36,845 nt of DNA from Oscillospiraceae bacterium (GCA_015063745.1 SVTO01000027.1:1-36845), one strand, 5' to 3'; shown: positions 24,016 through 32,539, numbered from the stretch's first letter. Notes: generated by a model not told the origin, from the letters alone. Numbers and translations are program-made.

Positions 24016-25146
24016 ATGGATTTTTCCACCCACAAGCCGGTGCAGATCATTACCGGTGATCATTGTATACAGAATAACGCATCCCTCCTGAACCTCGGCA
24101 AAAAGGCGCTCATCGTCAGCGGCAGAAAGGGCGCGGATGCCTGCGGTGCCATCGCTGATATTACCGCCGCACTGGATAAATGCGGTATCCCCTACGCACG
24201 CTTTGCCGAAATCACCGAAAACCCGCCCGCACCCGTTTGCCATAAAGGCGGTGCATTCTGCCGCAGTGAAGGCTGTGATTTCATCATCGCTGTAGGCGGC
24301 GGCTCTCCTCTGGATGCAGGCAAAGCCATTGCCGCATACGCAAACAATCCCGATATGGATATTATGGATATCTACGACGCCGCCAAAATGACCAATCCCT
24401 GCCTTCCCATCGTTGCCGTACCCACCACAGCAGGTACCGGCAGTGAAGCGGCTCCCTATGCCGTTCTGACCATCGATGGCGGCTTACGCAAAAAAACCTT
24501 CAAGCACGCTACCTCCTATCCGAAGTACAGCTTCGTGGATCCCCGGTATACCTATACCCTGTCGAAGGATTACTCCGTAAGCACAGCCCTGGATGCCCTT
24601 GCCCACGCCATCGAGTCCTATCTGTCCCCCAAAGCCAATCCCGTCAGCAAAGAAGCAGCCGCCTATGCCGCAGCGGAAGTATGGGCAGTCATCTTCGAAA
24701 ATGCGGATAACGAAGGCGAAAAAGACGAAGGCGGATTCACCTGTAAGCAGAGAGAACGGCTCATGTACGCCGCCTGCGCTGCCGGAATCGCCATCAGCCA
24801 CACCGGTACCGGCTTCCCCCATCCTCTCGGCTATAGCCTGACCCTGACCTACGGTATTCCCCACGGTAAAGCCTGCGCTCTGTTTGAAGGCGCATATATC
24901 GCCTACAACAGCCGCAGCACCGAAGGTAAAACGCTGATTGCAGAACTGGCCGCCCAAATGGGTGCCGATCCGGACGACATGATCGTCCGCATTCCCGCAA
25001 AAGCCGAATGTCCGATCAAGCTGACCGCCGAAGAAGCGGAAGAACTAATCGACCGCGTAGCCGGAGCAGGCAACTACGCCAACAGCCCCTACGTAATCAA
25101 CCGTAGCGAAATGAGCGAAATCTATAAAACATTATTCGTAAAATAA
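24016..25146 (+). CDS. Iron-containing alcohol dehydrogenase
   Basis: A 376-residue group III (Fe-type) NAD(P)H-dependent alcohol/aldehyde oxidoreductase. The nucleotide-binding motif is GGGSPLD (94-100), followed by PTTAGTGSE. The metal ligands are visible as Asp193 and His197 in ALDALAHAIESY, His269 in GFPHPLGY and His283 in GIPHGKACA, matching the Asp-His-His-His set of FucO-type enzymes. The exact alcohol is unknown; such enzymes in fermenters reduce aldehydes to recycle NADH. The ATG at 24016 follows GGAGAG with six-base spacing, preferred over an upstream in-frame ATG at 23986. It is monocistronic. L-fucose isomerase lies convergent next door; a lactaldehyde reductase role would fit fucose use, but this is only context. 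Confidence 0.93.
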   Translation: MDFSTHKPVQIITGDHCIQNNASLLNLGKKALIVSGRKGADACGAIADITAALDKCGIPYARFAEITENPPAPVCHKGGAFCRSEGCDFIIAVGGGSPLDAGKAIAAYANNPDMDIMDIYDAAKMTNPCLPIVAVPTTAGTGSEAAPYAVLTIDGGLRKKTFKHATSYPKYSFVDPRYTYTLSKDYSVSTALDALAHAIESYLSPKANPVSKEAAAYAAAEVWAVIFENADNEGEKDEGGFTCKQRERLMYAACAAGIAISHTGTGFPHPLGYSLTLTYGIPHGKACALFEGAYIAYNSRSTEGKTLIAELAAQMGADPDDMIVRIPAKAECPIKLTAEEAEELIDRVAGAGNYANSPYVINRSEMSEIYKTLFVK

Positions 25147-25152
25147 TAAAAC

Positions 25153-25206
25153 CGGGCTGTCCTACCGGGGAAAATTCCCAAAATACAACAGCCCGCTTTC
25201 CTTTTT
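25153..25206 (+). terminator. Terminator after the alcohol dehydrogenase gene
   Basis: CGGGCTGT (25153-25160) pairs with ACAGCCCG (25188-25195), enclosing an inner GGGGAA/TTCCC hairpin, followed by CTTTCCTTTTT. Confidence 0.75.
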
Positions 25207-25281
25207 GCAGCTTTTTGAAAAGAAGAGGGGGTCAAAGGGGGAGAGGAAAAACTTTTTCGCAAAAAGTTTTTCCTCTCCCCC
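25207..25281 (-). repeat. Palindromic 3'-end element, copy C (after fucI)
   Basis: Hairpin 1 is a perfect 21-base inverted repeat, 25237-25257 with 25261-25281 (GGGGGAGAGG... with ...CCTCTCCCCC), loop CGC. On the minus strand it is followed by CCCCCTCTTCTTTTCAAAAA, matching the CCCCTTTCTTTTCAAAAA segment of copy A, so it is the same element; the second hairpin's distal arm has decayed. It begins 18 bases after the fucI stop, in the same orientation relative to its gene as copies A and B. Confidence 0.87.
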
Positions 25282-25299
25282 TTGAAATTATCCTAAAAC

Positions 25300-27111
25300 T
25301 TATCTGGTTCTCTTAAACTGAGGGCCGTATGCTGCGCAGGCACGGTAGTCGGCGCCTTCTTTGTCCATACCGAATGCATTCCAAGCGGCGGGACGGAAGA
25401 TCTTTTCGACGGGTACGTTATGCATAGCTACGGGGATACGGAGCATGGAGCACAGGGTGATCAGGTCGGCACCGATGTGGCCATAGCTGATCGCGCCGTG
25501 GTTTGCGCCCCAGTTGTTCATAACTTCGTAAGCGGTCTTGAAGGGGCTGCCTTCCTTACCGTCACAGCGGGGAGCGAACCAGGTGCAGGGCCAGGTATAG
25601 TCGGTTCTCTTCCACAGAACATCGGTAACTTCGTCGGGCAGGCAAACGGTCCAGCCTTCTGCGATCTGCAGCATGGGGCCGAGGCCTTCTACCAGGTTCA
25701 GACGGATCATGGTGCAGGGCATTTCTGCCTTGGTTACGAAGCGGGAGGAATATCCGCCGCCGCGGAAGTAACCCAGGTCAGCGAAGTTCCAGGTGGTATT
25801 TTCCATGATGGCCTTCTGGTCTGCTTCGGTAACATTGAACCATTCCTTCATTACGGGAACACCGTTTTCATCCACAGCGGCGCCGTTTGCATCGATGCAG
25901 CACGCACCGGAGTTGATCAGGTGAATGAAACCGCCGTTTTCCTTGGCAACGCCTTCTACATCGTAGCCGGAAGCTCTCTTAACGGCTTCGGGGCTCCAGT
26001 AGGTACGAACGTCGGCGAACATCTGGGGACGGTTGGTCAGAAGCTTCATGAACATCATGCCCAGACCGTTGAGCACGTCGTTTTCGGTAGCGAGGATGTA
26101 GGGTTCTCTTGCGCCTTCCCAGTCGAAGGAGGAGTTCAGCATAGCTTCGGGGAAGTCACAGTTGGGATAGAAGTCCGTCCACTGACGCTGACCCTGGAAG
26201 CCGGCAGCCAGAGCATTGTGGCCAACCATTTCTTCTTCACAGCCTTCGGGGAGGTTCTTGTTGCCGTTCATCAGGTCCTTGATGATAACCATCATCTTAA
26301 CCACAAATTCCCACTGAGCGTCCTTTTCTTCGCGGGTCTTCTGCATATCTTCGGGGTTCTTGTCGAAGCCTTCGATGCAGTTTGCCTTGGTCCATGCCAG
26401 AGCCTTCTGGAATTCGGCTTCGTCATAGATACCTTCGCTCATGCGGCGGATGATTTCCACTTCGTCAACGGATTCAACGCGCATGCCCAGGTATTCTTCA
26501 ATGAAACGGGAGTCGATGATGGAGCCGCCGATACCCATGCAGATGGAACCGATCTGCAGGTAGGATTTGCCGCGCATGGTAGCAACAGCAACAGCCGCAC
26601 GTGCAAAGCGGAGGATCTTTTCCTGTACGTCAGCGGGCATATCGGTTACTTCGTCCAGGTTCTGAACGTCGTGACCGTAGATGCCGAATGCGGGCAGACC
26701 CTTCTGCGCGTGGGTTGCCAGAACGGATGCCAGATAAACCGCACCGGGTCTTTCGGTACCGTTGAAGCCCCATACAGCCTTGATGGTGTTGGGATCCTGG
26801 TCCATGGTTTCGGAGCCATAGCACCAGCAGGGAGTAACGGTCAGAGTGATGTCAACACCGGCCTTCTTGAACTTATCGGCGCAGGCAGCAGCTTCACCTA
26901 CACGGCCGATGGTGGTGTCGGCGATGATAACCTTAACGGGTTCGCCGTTGGAGTACTTTACATTGTCGGTGATCAGCTTAGCGGCAGCCTTTGCCATATT
27001 CATGGTCTGATCTTCCAGAGATTCGCGAACCTTCAGAGGACCGCGGCGTCCGTCAATTGTGGGACGGATACCGATAACGGGGTAATCACCAACCAGTCTG
27101 TTTTTTGCCAT
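25300..27111 (-). CDS. fucI: L-fucose isomerase
   Basis: Converts L-fucose to L-fuculose (also D-arabinose to D-ribulose in many members), first step of fucose catabolism; a cytoplasmic, Mn-dependent hexamer in E. coli. The 603 residues match family length. Metal ligands fit the E. coli set: Glu343 in ATENDVLNG, Asp367 in [10 protein letters not shown] (the same 24-residue spacing as E. coli 337/361) and His538 in [12 protein letters not shown]. The N-terminal [21 protein letters not shown] and [20 protein letters not shown] are family signatures. The ATG at 27111 follows GAAAGGA. No fuculokinase, aldolase or fucose transporter is in the window; the Fe-type alcohol dehydrogenase converges downstream. 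Confidence 0.96.
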   Translation of the reverse strand: MAKNRLVGDYPVIGIRPTIDGRRGPLKVRESLEDQTMNMAKAAAKLITDNVKYSNGEPVKVIIADTTIGRVGEAAACADKFKKAGVDITLTVTPCWCYGSETMDQDPNTIKAVWGFNGTERPGAVYLASVLATHAQKGLPAFGIYGHDVQNLDEVTDMPADVQEKILRFARAAVAVATMRGKSYLQIGSICMGIGGSIIDSRFIEEYLGMRVESVDEVEIIRRMSEGIYDEAEFQKALAWTKANCIEGFDKNPEDMQKTREEKDAQWEFVVKMMVIIKDLMNGNKNLPEGCEEEMVGHNALAAGFQGQRQWTDFYPNCDFPEAMLNSSFDWEGAREPYILATENDVLNGLGMMFMKLLTNRPQMFADVRTYWSPEAVKRASGYDVEGVAKENGGFIHLINSGACCIDANGAAVDENGVPVMKEWFNVTEADQKAIMENTTWNFADLGYFRGGGYSSRFVTKAEMPCTMIRLNLVEGLGPMLQIAEGWTVCLPDEVTDVLWKRTDYTWPCTWFAPRCDGKEGSPFKTAYEVMNNWGANHGAISYGHIGADLITLCSMLRIPVAMHNVPVEKIFRPAAWNAFGMDKEGADYRACAAYGPQFKRTR

Positions 27112-27208
27112 AACTGTATATCCTTTCTTTTCGTAAAAAAATACAAATTATCCGGTGCCGTATGCCGGGAATGCAATTCCTGCACATACCGCAAACCTAT
27201 TCGTTCAT

Positions 27209-27237
27209 AGTATAACATGAATAACCGGAAATTGCAA
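27209..27237 (-). promoter_or_regulatory. Sigma-A promoter for fucI
   Basis: On the minus strand TTGCAA (27237-27232), 17-base spacer, TATACT (27214-27209), giving a leader of about 90 bases. fucI can therefore be transcribed separately from the upstream M14-like gene. Confidence 0.82.
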
Positions 27238-27319
27238 TGGAGATTCTGCTGTAAAAAAGAAAATTTTTTGTTTCCAAAGAGTTTTTTTGTGGTATCTGCC
27301 GGAAAAATGACACTTTTCG

Positions 27320-28174
27320 TCAGATCAGCAGGGGAGAACTGAACAGAATTTCCCGCAGAGAAGCATAGCTGTGGAAAAATCCGTTCTCGCTTCTGTCCTC
27401 GCCCAGCGCAAAGGAAAATCCCGGCTTGCCGAAGGTGTCTGCGTACCATTCCGACAGGGATCCGGGCATATCCTCGATCGTAAACGGACAGGAGGCCATC
27501 CGGGATAACAGCCTGCCTACCGTTTTACCGCGCGGTACCTGTTTCTGTACCGTCGTCAGCATGGGGGAAGGACAATGCATGGGATCGCTGTCCAGCGTCA
27601 GACATAAGGATGGCGTACAAACCTGCAGATATTGCTTCAGGGCGGATACTTCCGGTGTCTCAGAGGAATTCTCTTCCGTAAAGGCATCCCGCAGTACCGC
27701 ACCGCATCCGTTGGCACACCACGCGTTGTAATCCCCGTCGGGACAAAGCCGTGCCATCCGCCCGCCGGCCAGTCGTATCCCCGGCCCCCTGCGGCAGATC
27801 ACCGCACCGTCTGGATTGAGTCGAGGGATCACATAAACCGCACGGTTGGCGTACAGATAGGGAAGACTGATGCTGTAGAGCCGCCGCCCGTCCTTCAGAA
27901 AACGGCAGTAATCGCTGATAAAACGCATCAGAATGGAGGTGCTCAGCCAGTCGCTGCCGTCGATGCCGCCCACGTAGACAACACCGCGGCTGTTTCCGGG
28001 ACTGCCCAGTACCACAGCGGGGATGGTTTCTCCCTGAATGCTTGTACCGATGGTGTGTACCGTGAAGGTGCGGGGATAGGTTTCCCATAAGGTCTGCAGA
28101 ATCTCCGTCATCTGCATCTGTTCCAGCGGCCTGCTGTATAACGGTTCCTTTGTCTGTGTTCTGGTATCGGCCAT
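27320..28174 (-). CDS. M14 carboxypeptidase-fold protein lacking zinc ligands (probable pseudoenzyme)
   Basis: A 284-residue protein clearly related to clostridial M14 zinc carboxypeptidases/endopeptidases: VVYVGGIDGSDWLSTSILMRF, YVIPRLNPDG (NPDG at 120-123), PDGDYNAW (144-151, in place of DLNRNW) and ETPEVSALKQYL. The family's HxxE zinc motif is replaced by Asp72-x-x-Asp75, the third ligand (LHS) reads LDS at Asp195, and the catalytic glutamate region (usually FTIEVG) reads SFALGED. All three metal ligands and the general base therefore appear changed in an otherwise intact open frame. There is no signal peptide or SH3/LysM domain. GGAGAAAGAG precedes the ATG at 28174. A non-catalytic binding role is inference. 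Confidence 0.8.
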   Translation of the reverse strand: MADTRTQTKEPLYSRPLEQMQMTEILQTLWETYPRTFTVHTIGTSIQGETIPAVVLGSPGNSRGVVYVGGIDGSDWLSTSILMRFISDYCRFLKDGRRLYSISLPYLYANRAVYVIPRLNPDGAVICRRGPGIRLAGGRMARLCPDGDYNAWCANGCGAVLRDAFTEENSSETPEVSALKQYLQVCTPSLCLTLDSDPMHCPSPMLTTVQKQVPRGKTVGRLLSRMASCPFTIEDMPGSLSEWYADTFGKPGFSFALGEDRSENGFFHSYASLREILFSSPLLI

Positions 28175-28337
28175 ATTTTGTCTCTCTTTCTCCGGAATTG
28201 CCCACAGGGGCTTCGTCAGAACATATATATGAATGAAAAAAGCATATATTCCGCTAATGTTTACAATTCCATCAACAAAACATCACGTGAAAATGGTATG
28301 ATATAAAGGAAATGAGAATCGAGAAAGTGAGTGTATC

Positions 28338-29048
28338 ATGAATACCACAGAGACAAAATCATTCCGCAGCTTCGGATGGATGGTTGTGATCCTGCTGCTC
28401 GGTATAACTGCCGTCTGCCGGGTGCTGAACTGCTTCTACAGCATTACGGCTACGGATATTCTGTATGACGCCTGGGTGAGTACCGCCATCGGTTATGTAC
28501 TGGATTTCCTTTCCGGCCTGCGGTATGTGATGAGCTTCGGCGCCGTGCTGTATGCCCAGTGGAAATGGGGCCTGTCTGCCGGCAACGGTATGTTCGTTAT
28601 TGGGGCGTTGTGTTCCTTTGCGGATATGGGCAGCCGTTTTGCAATCGACTTTTTTTCCGCCAGTATCCGCGGACTGGAAATGGTGGCGCTGCTCTGGCTT
28701 CTGCTGCAGTTTGCCTACGAACTGGTCACGCTGGCGCTGTGCTGGATCACGGGCAGAATCTTTATCCAGAAAAGAAAAATGTCCGACAGCGTGCGGAAGC
28801 AGAGAAAATACAGTATGGAGAACGCATTCCGCCTGTCCCTGCTGTACGTGCTGATCCTGCGTCTGGGACTGTGGCTGTACGATGTGATCGACTTCCTGCG
28901 TACCTATGATCAGGTACAGAACTACGAATACGCATCCATGGCGGGCCAGCTTGCGCTTGTTTTTGTCCTGTACGGCGGTGCGGCCTATCTGTTTGCGGAG
29001 CTGACCCAGTGGCTCTTTGGCAAAACCCACGGCAGGATTCCGGAATAA
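28338..29048 (+). CDS. Polytopic membrane protein of unknown function
   Basis: A 236-residue protein with about five to six hydrophobic segments: near 14-31, 45-70, 80-100, 111-138, 168-188 and 202-225. A basic cytoplasmic loop (KRKMSDSVRKQRK) lies in the middle. I do not recognise the family. The start ATG at 28338 has only a modest ribosome site (AAGTGAG). A TATGAT at 28297-28302 could be a -10, but no good -35 lies 17 bases upstream. It is divergent from the M14-like gene and lies upstream of an independently promoted lipoprotein gene. Confidence 0.75.
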   Translation: MNTTETKSFRSFGWMVVILLLGITAVCRVLNCFYSITATDILYDAWVSTAIGYVLDFLSGLRYVMSFGAVLYAQWKWGLSAGNGMFVIGALCSFADMGSRFAIDFFSASIRGLEMVALLWLLLQFAYELVTLALCWITGRIFIQKRKMSDSVRKQRKYSMENAFRLSLLYVLILRLGLWLYDVIDFLRTYDQVQNYEYASMAGQLALVFVLYGGAAYLFAELTQWLFGKTHGRIPE

Positions 29049-29102
29049 TACCGTTTTTGCCAATGTATTTTGCCGATATGGCGAGGGATAAACGAAAAAC
29101 AC

Positions 29103-29131
29103 TTGCAATCACACGGAAGATGTGATATAAT
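29103..29131 (+). promoter_or_regulatory. Sigma-A promoter for the trigger-factor-like lipoprotein
   Basis: TTGCAA (29103-29108), 17-base spacer, TATAAT (29126-29131). Confidence 0.88.
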
Positions 29132-29140
29132 ATTATAAAT

Positions 29141-29163
29141 AGCTGTCGTCATCTGCGGCAGCT
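29141..29163 (+). promoter_or_regulatory. 5' leader stem-loop
   Basis: AGCTGTCG (29141-29148) pairs with CGGCAGCT (29156-29163) with one G-U pair and a seven-base loop. It begins within a few bases of the predicted transcription start and ends 11 bases before the GGAGG ribosome site. A transcript-stabilising role is plausible but unproven. Confidence 0.5.
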
Positions 29164-29184
29164 GTAAAATTGTGGAGGGTAAAC

Positions 29185-30276
29185 ATGAAACTTGGAAATA
29201 AACTCAAGGCAGGCTTTGCCGCACTGGCGATGGTGCTGCCCATACTGCTGTCCGGATGCAATTCCGAAAAAAGTGATGCATACGCCAGATTCGACTACGA
29301 TCTGACTGAATATATCACACTCGGCGAATATAAGGGCATTCCGATCACAGCCAGCAACATTGAAGTAACACAGGAAGATATCGATATGCAGGTGCAGGCG
29401 CTCCTGGCACAGAAGGGTGAATCCAAAAACATCCCCGAGGATCAGGCACTTGTAGCCGGTGACAACATCATCTGCCGCTGCATCGTAACCCTGGACGGTG
29501 AAGCAATTCCCGAACTGTACGAAGAATCCAGCACATTCATTCTGGGTATCGGCCACTACGGTGAAGAGATCGACAATGCGCTGATCGGCACCAAGCAGGG
29601 CGATAAAGTTACCGCAAAGCGTACGCTGGGCGATATGTACGGTGAATACGCAGGCAAGACTGTGGATTACGAACTGTACGTACTCGGCGGCTACAACATG
29701 GCTCTGCCGGCTTATACCGATGCATTTGTAAAGGCATTCTACGGTTATGAAACCATCGAAAAGTTTGAAGCGGAACTGCGCAACCGCATGCTGGCCTTCA
29801 GACGTGAAAACCAGATGGGTTATCTGGTAACTCAGTGCTGGGAATCCGTTATGAACAACGTAACCGTACTCCAGTATCCCGAAGCGGAACTGAAGGAAAA
29901 CGTGGAATACTACGTAGCGGATGCACAGGCTACCGCAGAGTCCATCGGTATGACTTACGAATTGTACCTGGACAATGTTTACGGCATGACTCCCGAAGAG
30001 TTCGAAGTTGCTATCGAAGATCAGGCCAAGGCGGATCTGAAGAGCGATATGGTCGTTTACGCCATCGCAAGAGCGGAAAACCTGACCATCAGCGATGAAA
30101 GATATACCCAGTATCTGGGCAGATTCATTGATGAATATGATGATTTCATGTATCCCTACGAAGTGGAAAACACCTTCGGTAAGGAAATTCTGAGATCCGA
30201 AGTGCTCAAGGAAGTCGTTAAGGAATACGTTGTGGAAGTAGCAAACATCACCTACTCCGCCGAAACCGAAGCATAA
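29185..30276 (+). CDS. Trigger-factor-like FKBP-domain lipoprotein
   Basis: A 363-residue secreted lipoprotein. The signal peptide ends LPILLSGC with Cys25 as the lipid site. The region about 55-185 resembles the FKBP-type PPIase of trigger factor (QALVAGDNIICRC, SSTFILGIGHYGEEIDNALIGTKQGDKV). The C-terminal part is a long helical chaperone-like arm (FEAELRNRMLAFRREN, MTPEEFEVAIEDQAKADLKSDMVVYAIARAENL), as in trigger factor's C domain. Such proteins probably assist folding outside the membrane, like PrsA; this is inference from domain order. The ribosome-binding trigger-factor N domain is absent. GGAGG (29174-29178) selects the ATG at 29185 over an in-frame TTG at 29170. It has its own promoter and terminator. 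Confidence 0.85.
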   Translation: MKLGNKLKAGFAALAMVLPILLSGCNSEKSDAYARFDYDLTEYITLGEYKGIPITASNIEVTQEDIDMQVQALLAQKGESKNIPEDQALVAGDNIICRCIVTLDGEAIPELYEESSTFILGIGHYGEEIDNALIGTKQGDKVTAKRTLGDMYGEYAGKTVDYELYVLGGYNMALPAYTDAFVKAFYGYETIEKFEAELRNRMLAFRRENQMGYLVTQCWESVMNNVTVLQYPEAELKENVEYYVADAQATAESIGMTYELYLDNVYGMTPEEFEVAIEDQAKADLKSDMVVYAIARAENLTISDERYTQYLGRFIDEYDDFMYPYEVENTFGKEILRSEVLKEVVKEYVVEVANITYSAETEA

Positions 30277-30292
30277 ATCAGAAGCATAACAA

Positions 30293-30330
30293 AAACCCGA
30301 CAAGCTTTTTGGCCTGCCGGGTTTCTTTTT
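30293..30330. terminator. Bidirectional terminator
   Basis: AAACCCG (30293-30299) pairs with CGGGTTT (30318-30324), the stem extending past one mismatch. T-runs occur on both strands (TTTCTTTTT on plus, GGGTTTTTG on minus), so it serves the lipoprotein gene and metK, which converge. Confidence 0.8.
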
Positions 30331-30346
30331 GTTTGTGTTTCGGTGA

Positions 30347-31531
30347 TTACAGAGCGAACGCTTCCTTGATCGCGGGAGCCAGATCGCACTTTTCCCACAG
30401 CACACCCAGATCTTCACGACCCATGTGACCGTATGCGGCCAGATCGCCGTAAATGGGTTTGCGCAGATCCAGTCTGTCAATGATGGCAGCGGGACGCAGA
30501 TCCACGTTTTCCATAAGGAAGTCCGCAATGGCCAAATCATCGGCCTTGCCGGTACCGAAGGTGTCCACCATCAGAGAAACGGGACGTGCTACACCGATGG
30601 CATAAGCCAGCTGCACTTCACAACGGGAAGCAATACCGGAGGCAACTACATTCTTGGCCAGATAACGTGCCATGTAGGATGCACTGCGGTCTACCTTTGT
30701 GGGGTCCTTGCCGGAGAAAGCACCGCCGCCGTGACGGGAGTATCCGCCGTATGTATCCACGATGATCTTACGGCCGGTCAGACCGCTGTCACCCATGGGG
30801 CCGCCGATGACAAAACGTCCGGTGGGATTTACGTAAATTTTGGTATCGGCATCGATCATGCCTTCGGGAACGATGGGTTCAATCACTTCACGGATGATGT
30901 CGGCACGGATCTGCTCCAGCGTAACATCGGGATCGTGCTGGGAGGATACAACAATGGCGTCCAGACGAACGGGCTTGTTGTTTTCATCGTATTCTACAGT
31001 AACCTGAGTCTTGCCGTCTGCACGGAGATAGGTAAGGGTACCGTTCTTGCGTACATCGGTCAGCTGTTTGGCCATACGATGGGCCAGAGAAATGGGCAGG
31101 GGCATCAGCTCCGGGGTATCGTCGCAGGCAAAACCGAACATCAGACCCTGGTCACCGGCACCGGTATCGAAAGCATCGGTGATTTCACCGGCCTTGGCTT
31201 CACTGGACTTGTCCACACCCATAGCGATATCGGGGGACTGTTCGTGAATGGAGTTGATTACGGCACAGGTGTTGCCGTCGAAGCCGTACTTGGCACGGTC
31301 ATAGCCTATGTTCACAACGGTTTCGCGGACGATGGACTGGAAGTCCACGATGGCGGAAGTGGTGATTTCGCCCATGATGGAAACCAGACCGGTGGTGCAG
31401 GTGGTTTCACAGGCAACGCGGGACATGGGATCCTGGCGCAGGATTTCGTCCAGAATACGGTCGGAAATCTGGTCACAGATTTTGTCGGGATGTCCTTCGG
31501 TTACGGATTCGCTGGTGAATAAACGTTTCAT
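30347..31531 (-). CDS. metK: S-adenosylmethionine synthetase MetK
   Basis: Makes S-adenosylmethionine from methionine and ATP. The 394 residues match family length. Signatures are [17 protein letters not shown] at the N-terminus (substrate/Mg contacts), GAGDQG at 124-129 (adenosine/methionine site) and the phosphate loop GGGAFSGKD at 268-276. The ATG at 31531 has GAAAGGA upstream. A SAM-I riboswitch and an intrinsic terminator lie in the leader, so expression should be shut by its own product. It is monocistronic. Confidence 0.98.
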   Translation of the reverse strand: MKRLFTSESVTEGHPDKICDQISDRILDEILRQDPMSRVACETTCTTGLVSIMGEITTSAIVDFQSIVRETVVNIGYDRAKYGFDGNTCAVINSIHEQSPDIAMGVDKSSEAKAGEITDAFDTGAGDQGLMFGFACDDTPELMPLPISLAHRMAKQLTDVRKNGTLTYLRADGKTQVTVEYDENNKPVRLDAIVVSSQHDPDVTLEQIRADIIREVIEPIVPEGMIDADTKIYVNPTGRFVIGGPMGDSGLTGRKIIVDTYGGYSRHGGGAFSGKDPTKVDRSASYMARYLAKNVVASGIASRCEVQLAYAIGVARPVSLMVDTFGTGKADDLAIADFLMENVDLRPAAIIDRLDLRKPIYGDLAAYGHMGREDLGVLWEKCDLAPAIKEAFAL

Positions 31532-31561
31532 ATAAATAATTCCTTTCGGTTGGCGAGAGCA

Positions 31562-31596
31562 TAAAAAATGTTCCCATCCGGACAGAATGGGAACAT
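31562..31596 (-). terminator. Riboswitch-controlled terminator of the metK leader
   Basis: A perfect ten-base stem ATGTTCCCAT/ATGGGAACAT (31596-31587 and 31577-31568 read on minus) followed by TTTTTT on the minus strand. It lies directly downstream of the S-box aptamer, the usual layout for SAM-induced termination. Confidence 0.93.
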
Positions 31597-31606
31597 GAAA
31601 AATGTA

Positions 31607-31689
31607 CTCATCTGTCGGGATTTAGCACCTTGTCACGAGGATAGGTTGCCGGGCGTCATCGAGCCAGTCTCTCAGCCACTCTTGATAAG
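31607..31689 (-). ncRNA. SAM-I (S-box) riboswitch aptamer
   Basis: The minus strand reads CTTATCAAGAG, TGGCTGAGAGACTGGCTC, GATGACGCCCGGCAACC, GGTGCTAAATCC and CAGATGAG in order. These are the conserved P1, kink-turn, P3, J3/4 and closing segments of the S-box family. By family knowledge, bound SAM stabilises P1 and favours the downstream terminator, switching off metK. Confidence 0.96.
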
Positions 31690-31712
31690 CAGTAGATATT
31701 TTCAACAGTAAT

Positions 31713-31741
31713 ATTATATCATAACAAAATCCCATATGCAA
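31713..31741 (-). promoter_or_regulatory. Sigma-A promoter for the S-box/metK transcript
   Basis: On the minus strand TTGCAT (31741-31736), 17-base spacer, TATAAT (31718-31713), about 24 bases before the aptamer. Confidence 0.88.
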
Positions 31742-31815
31742 GAGCATATTTACGGATTTATATACAATTTTTTCCGCGAAAAATGACGGAAAGCCGTTGA
31801 TTTTGCGACCGGTTG

Positions 31816-32415
31816 TCAGATATGCAGAATCCGGGACAGCCGCTTGTACAGAAGGAAGTTCACCACGGAACAAACAAGGCCTTTAAGGATGTTGAAAGGC
31901 GCTGTGGCGAAGATAATGAGGGTGGGAAGGTTCTTGACCATCGGATTGACTGCGGCGGCCATACCCACGATTTTTTCGACTGTGAAGCCCATGAAATGTA
32001 TATACGCCGGGATCATTACAAAATAGTTCAGAATACAGCTTACCACGGCCAGGGACAGCACGCCGATCACGAGGGACACAGCGGCACCACCGATGGATTT
32101 GTGATATTTATAATAAAGCGACGCCGGAACAACGAGGGAACAGCCCATCAGGAAATTGGCGATTTCACCGACACCGGCCGTAATGGTCCCGTTCAGAATC
32201 AGATTCAGCAGATTCTTGATCAGTTCCATCAGCACAGCGGCACCGGGACCCAGTGCGAATCCGCCCATCAGGATCACAGCATCGGAAAGGTCGATTTCAT
32301 AAAAAGCAGGTGCAAACCAGACGGGAATCTGGAACAGCATCAGTACCGCGGCAAAGGCGGCGAGAATAGCGATTTTGGTTATGTATTTCAGTGCGGTATG
32401 TTTGGATGTAGTCAT
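31816..32415 (-). CDS. ribU: ECF transporter riboflavin-binding S component, RibU type
   Basis: A 199-residue membrane protein with about six hydrophobic helices, the size of ECF S components. It carries the family's N-terminal pattern (KYITKIAILAAFAAVLMLFQIPVWFAP, YEIDLSDAVILMGGFALGPGAAVLME), with basic residues before TM1. Riboflavin specificity is inferred mainly from the FMN riboswitch in its leader and the Asp-rich DLSD loop typical of RibU. It needs the shared EcfA/EcfA'/EcfT energising module, which is not encoded here. AGGAG precedes the ATG at 32415. Confidence 0.9.
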   Translation of the reverse strand: MTTSKHTALKYITKIAILAAFAAVLMLFQIPVWFAPAFYEIDLSDAVILMGGFALGPGAAVLMELIKNLLNLILNGTITAGVGEIANFLMGCSLVVPASLYYKYHKSIGGAAVSLVIGVLSLAVVSCILNYFVMIPAYIHFMGFTVEKIVGMAAAVNPMVKNLPTLIIFATAPFNILKGLVCSVVNFLLYKRLSRILHI

Positions 32416-32465
32416 AAGCTCACTCCTGTAAATGTATGAAATTTAAGGAGAAGAGGGTGCTGCAG

Positions 32466-32503
32466 AAAAAGAAAACAGCCCTGCCATTTACGGCTCTGGG
32501 CTG
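32466..32503 (-). terminator. Riboswitch-controlled terminator of the ribU leader
   Basis: On the minus strand CAGCCC (32503-32498) pairs with GGGCTG (32480-32475), with an inner GCC/GGC pairing, followed by TTTTCTTTTT. It sits between the FMN aptamer and the ribU ribosome site. Confidence 0.88.
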
Positions 32504-32539
32504 ACAAGATCTGCCTGAAACAGGGTAATACAGCAGCTT

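Noticed and set aside
27294-27325. Terminator hairpin at the end of the M14-like gene
   Set aside because: An imperfect ATCTG/CAGAT stem overlaps the stop codon but has no T-run after it on the minus strand.
29185-30276. Cytoplasmic trigger factor (tig)
   Set aside because: It has a lipoprotein signal peptide and lacks the ribosome-binding N-terminal domain, so it should act outside the membrane.
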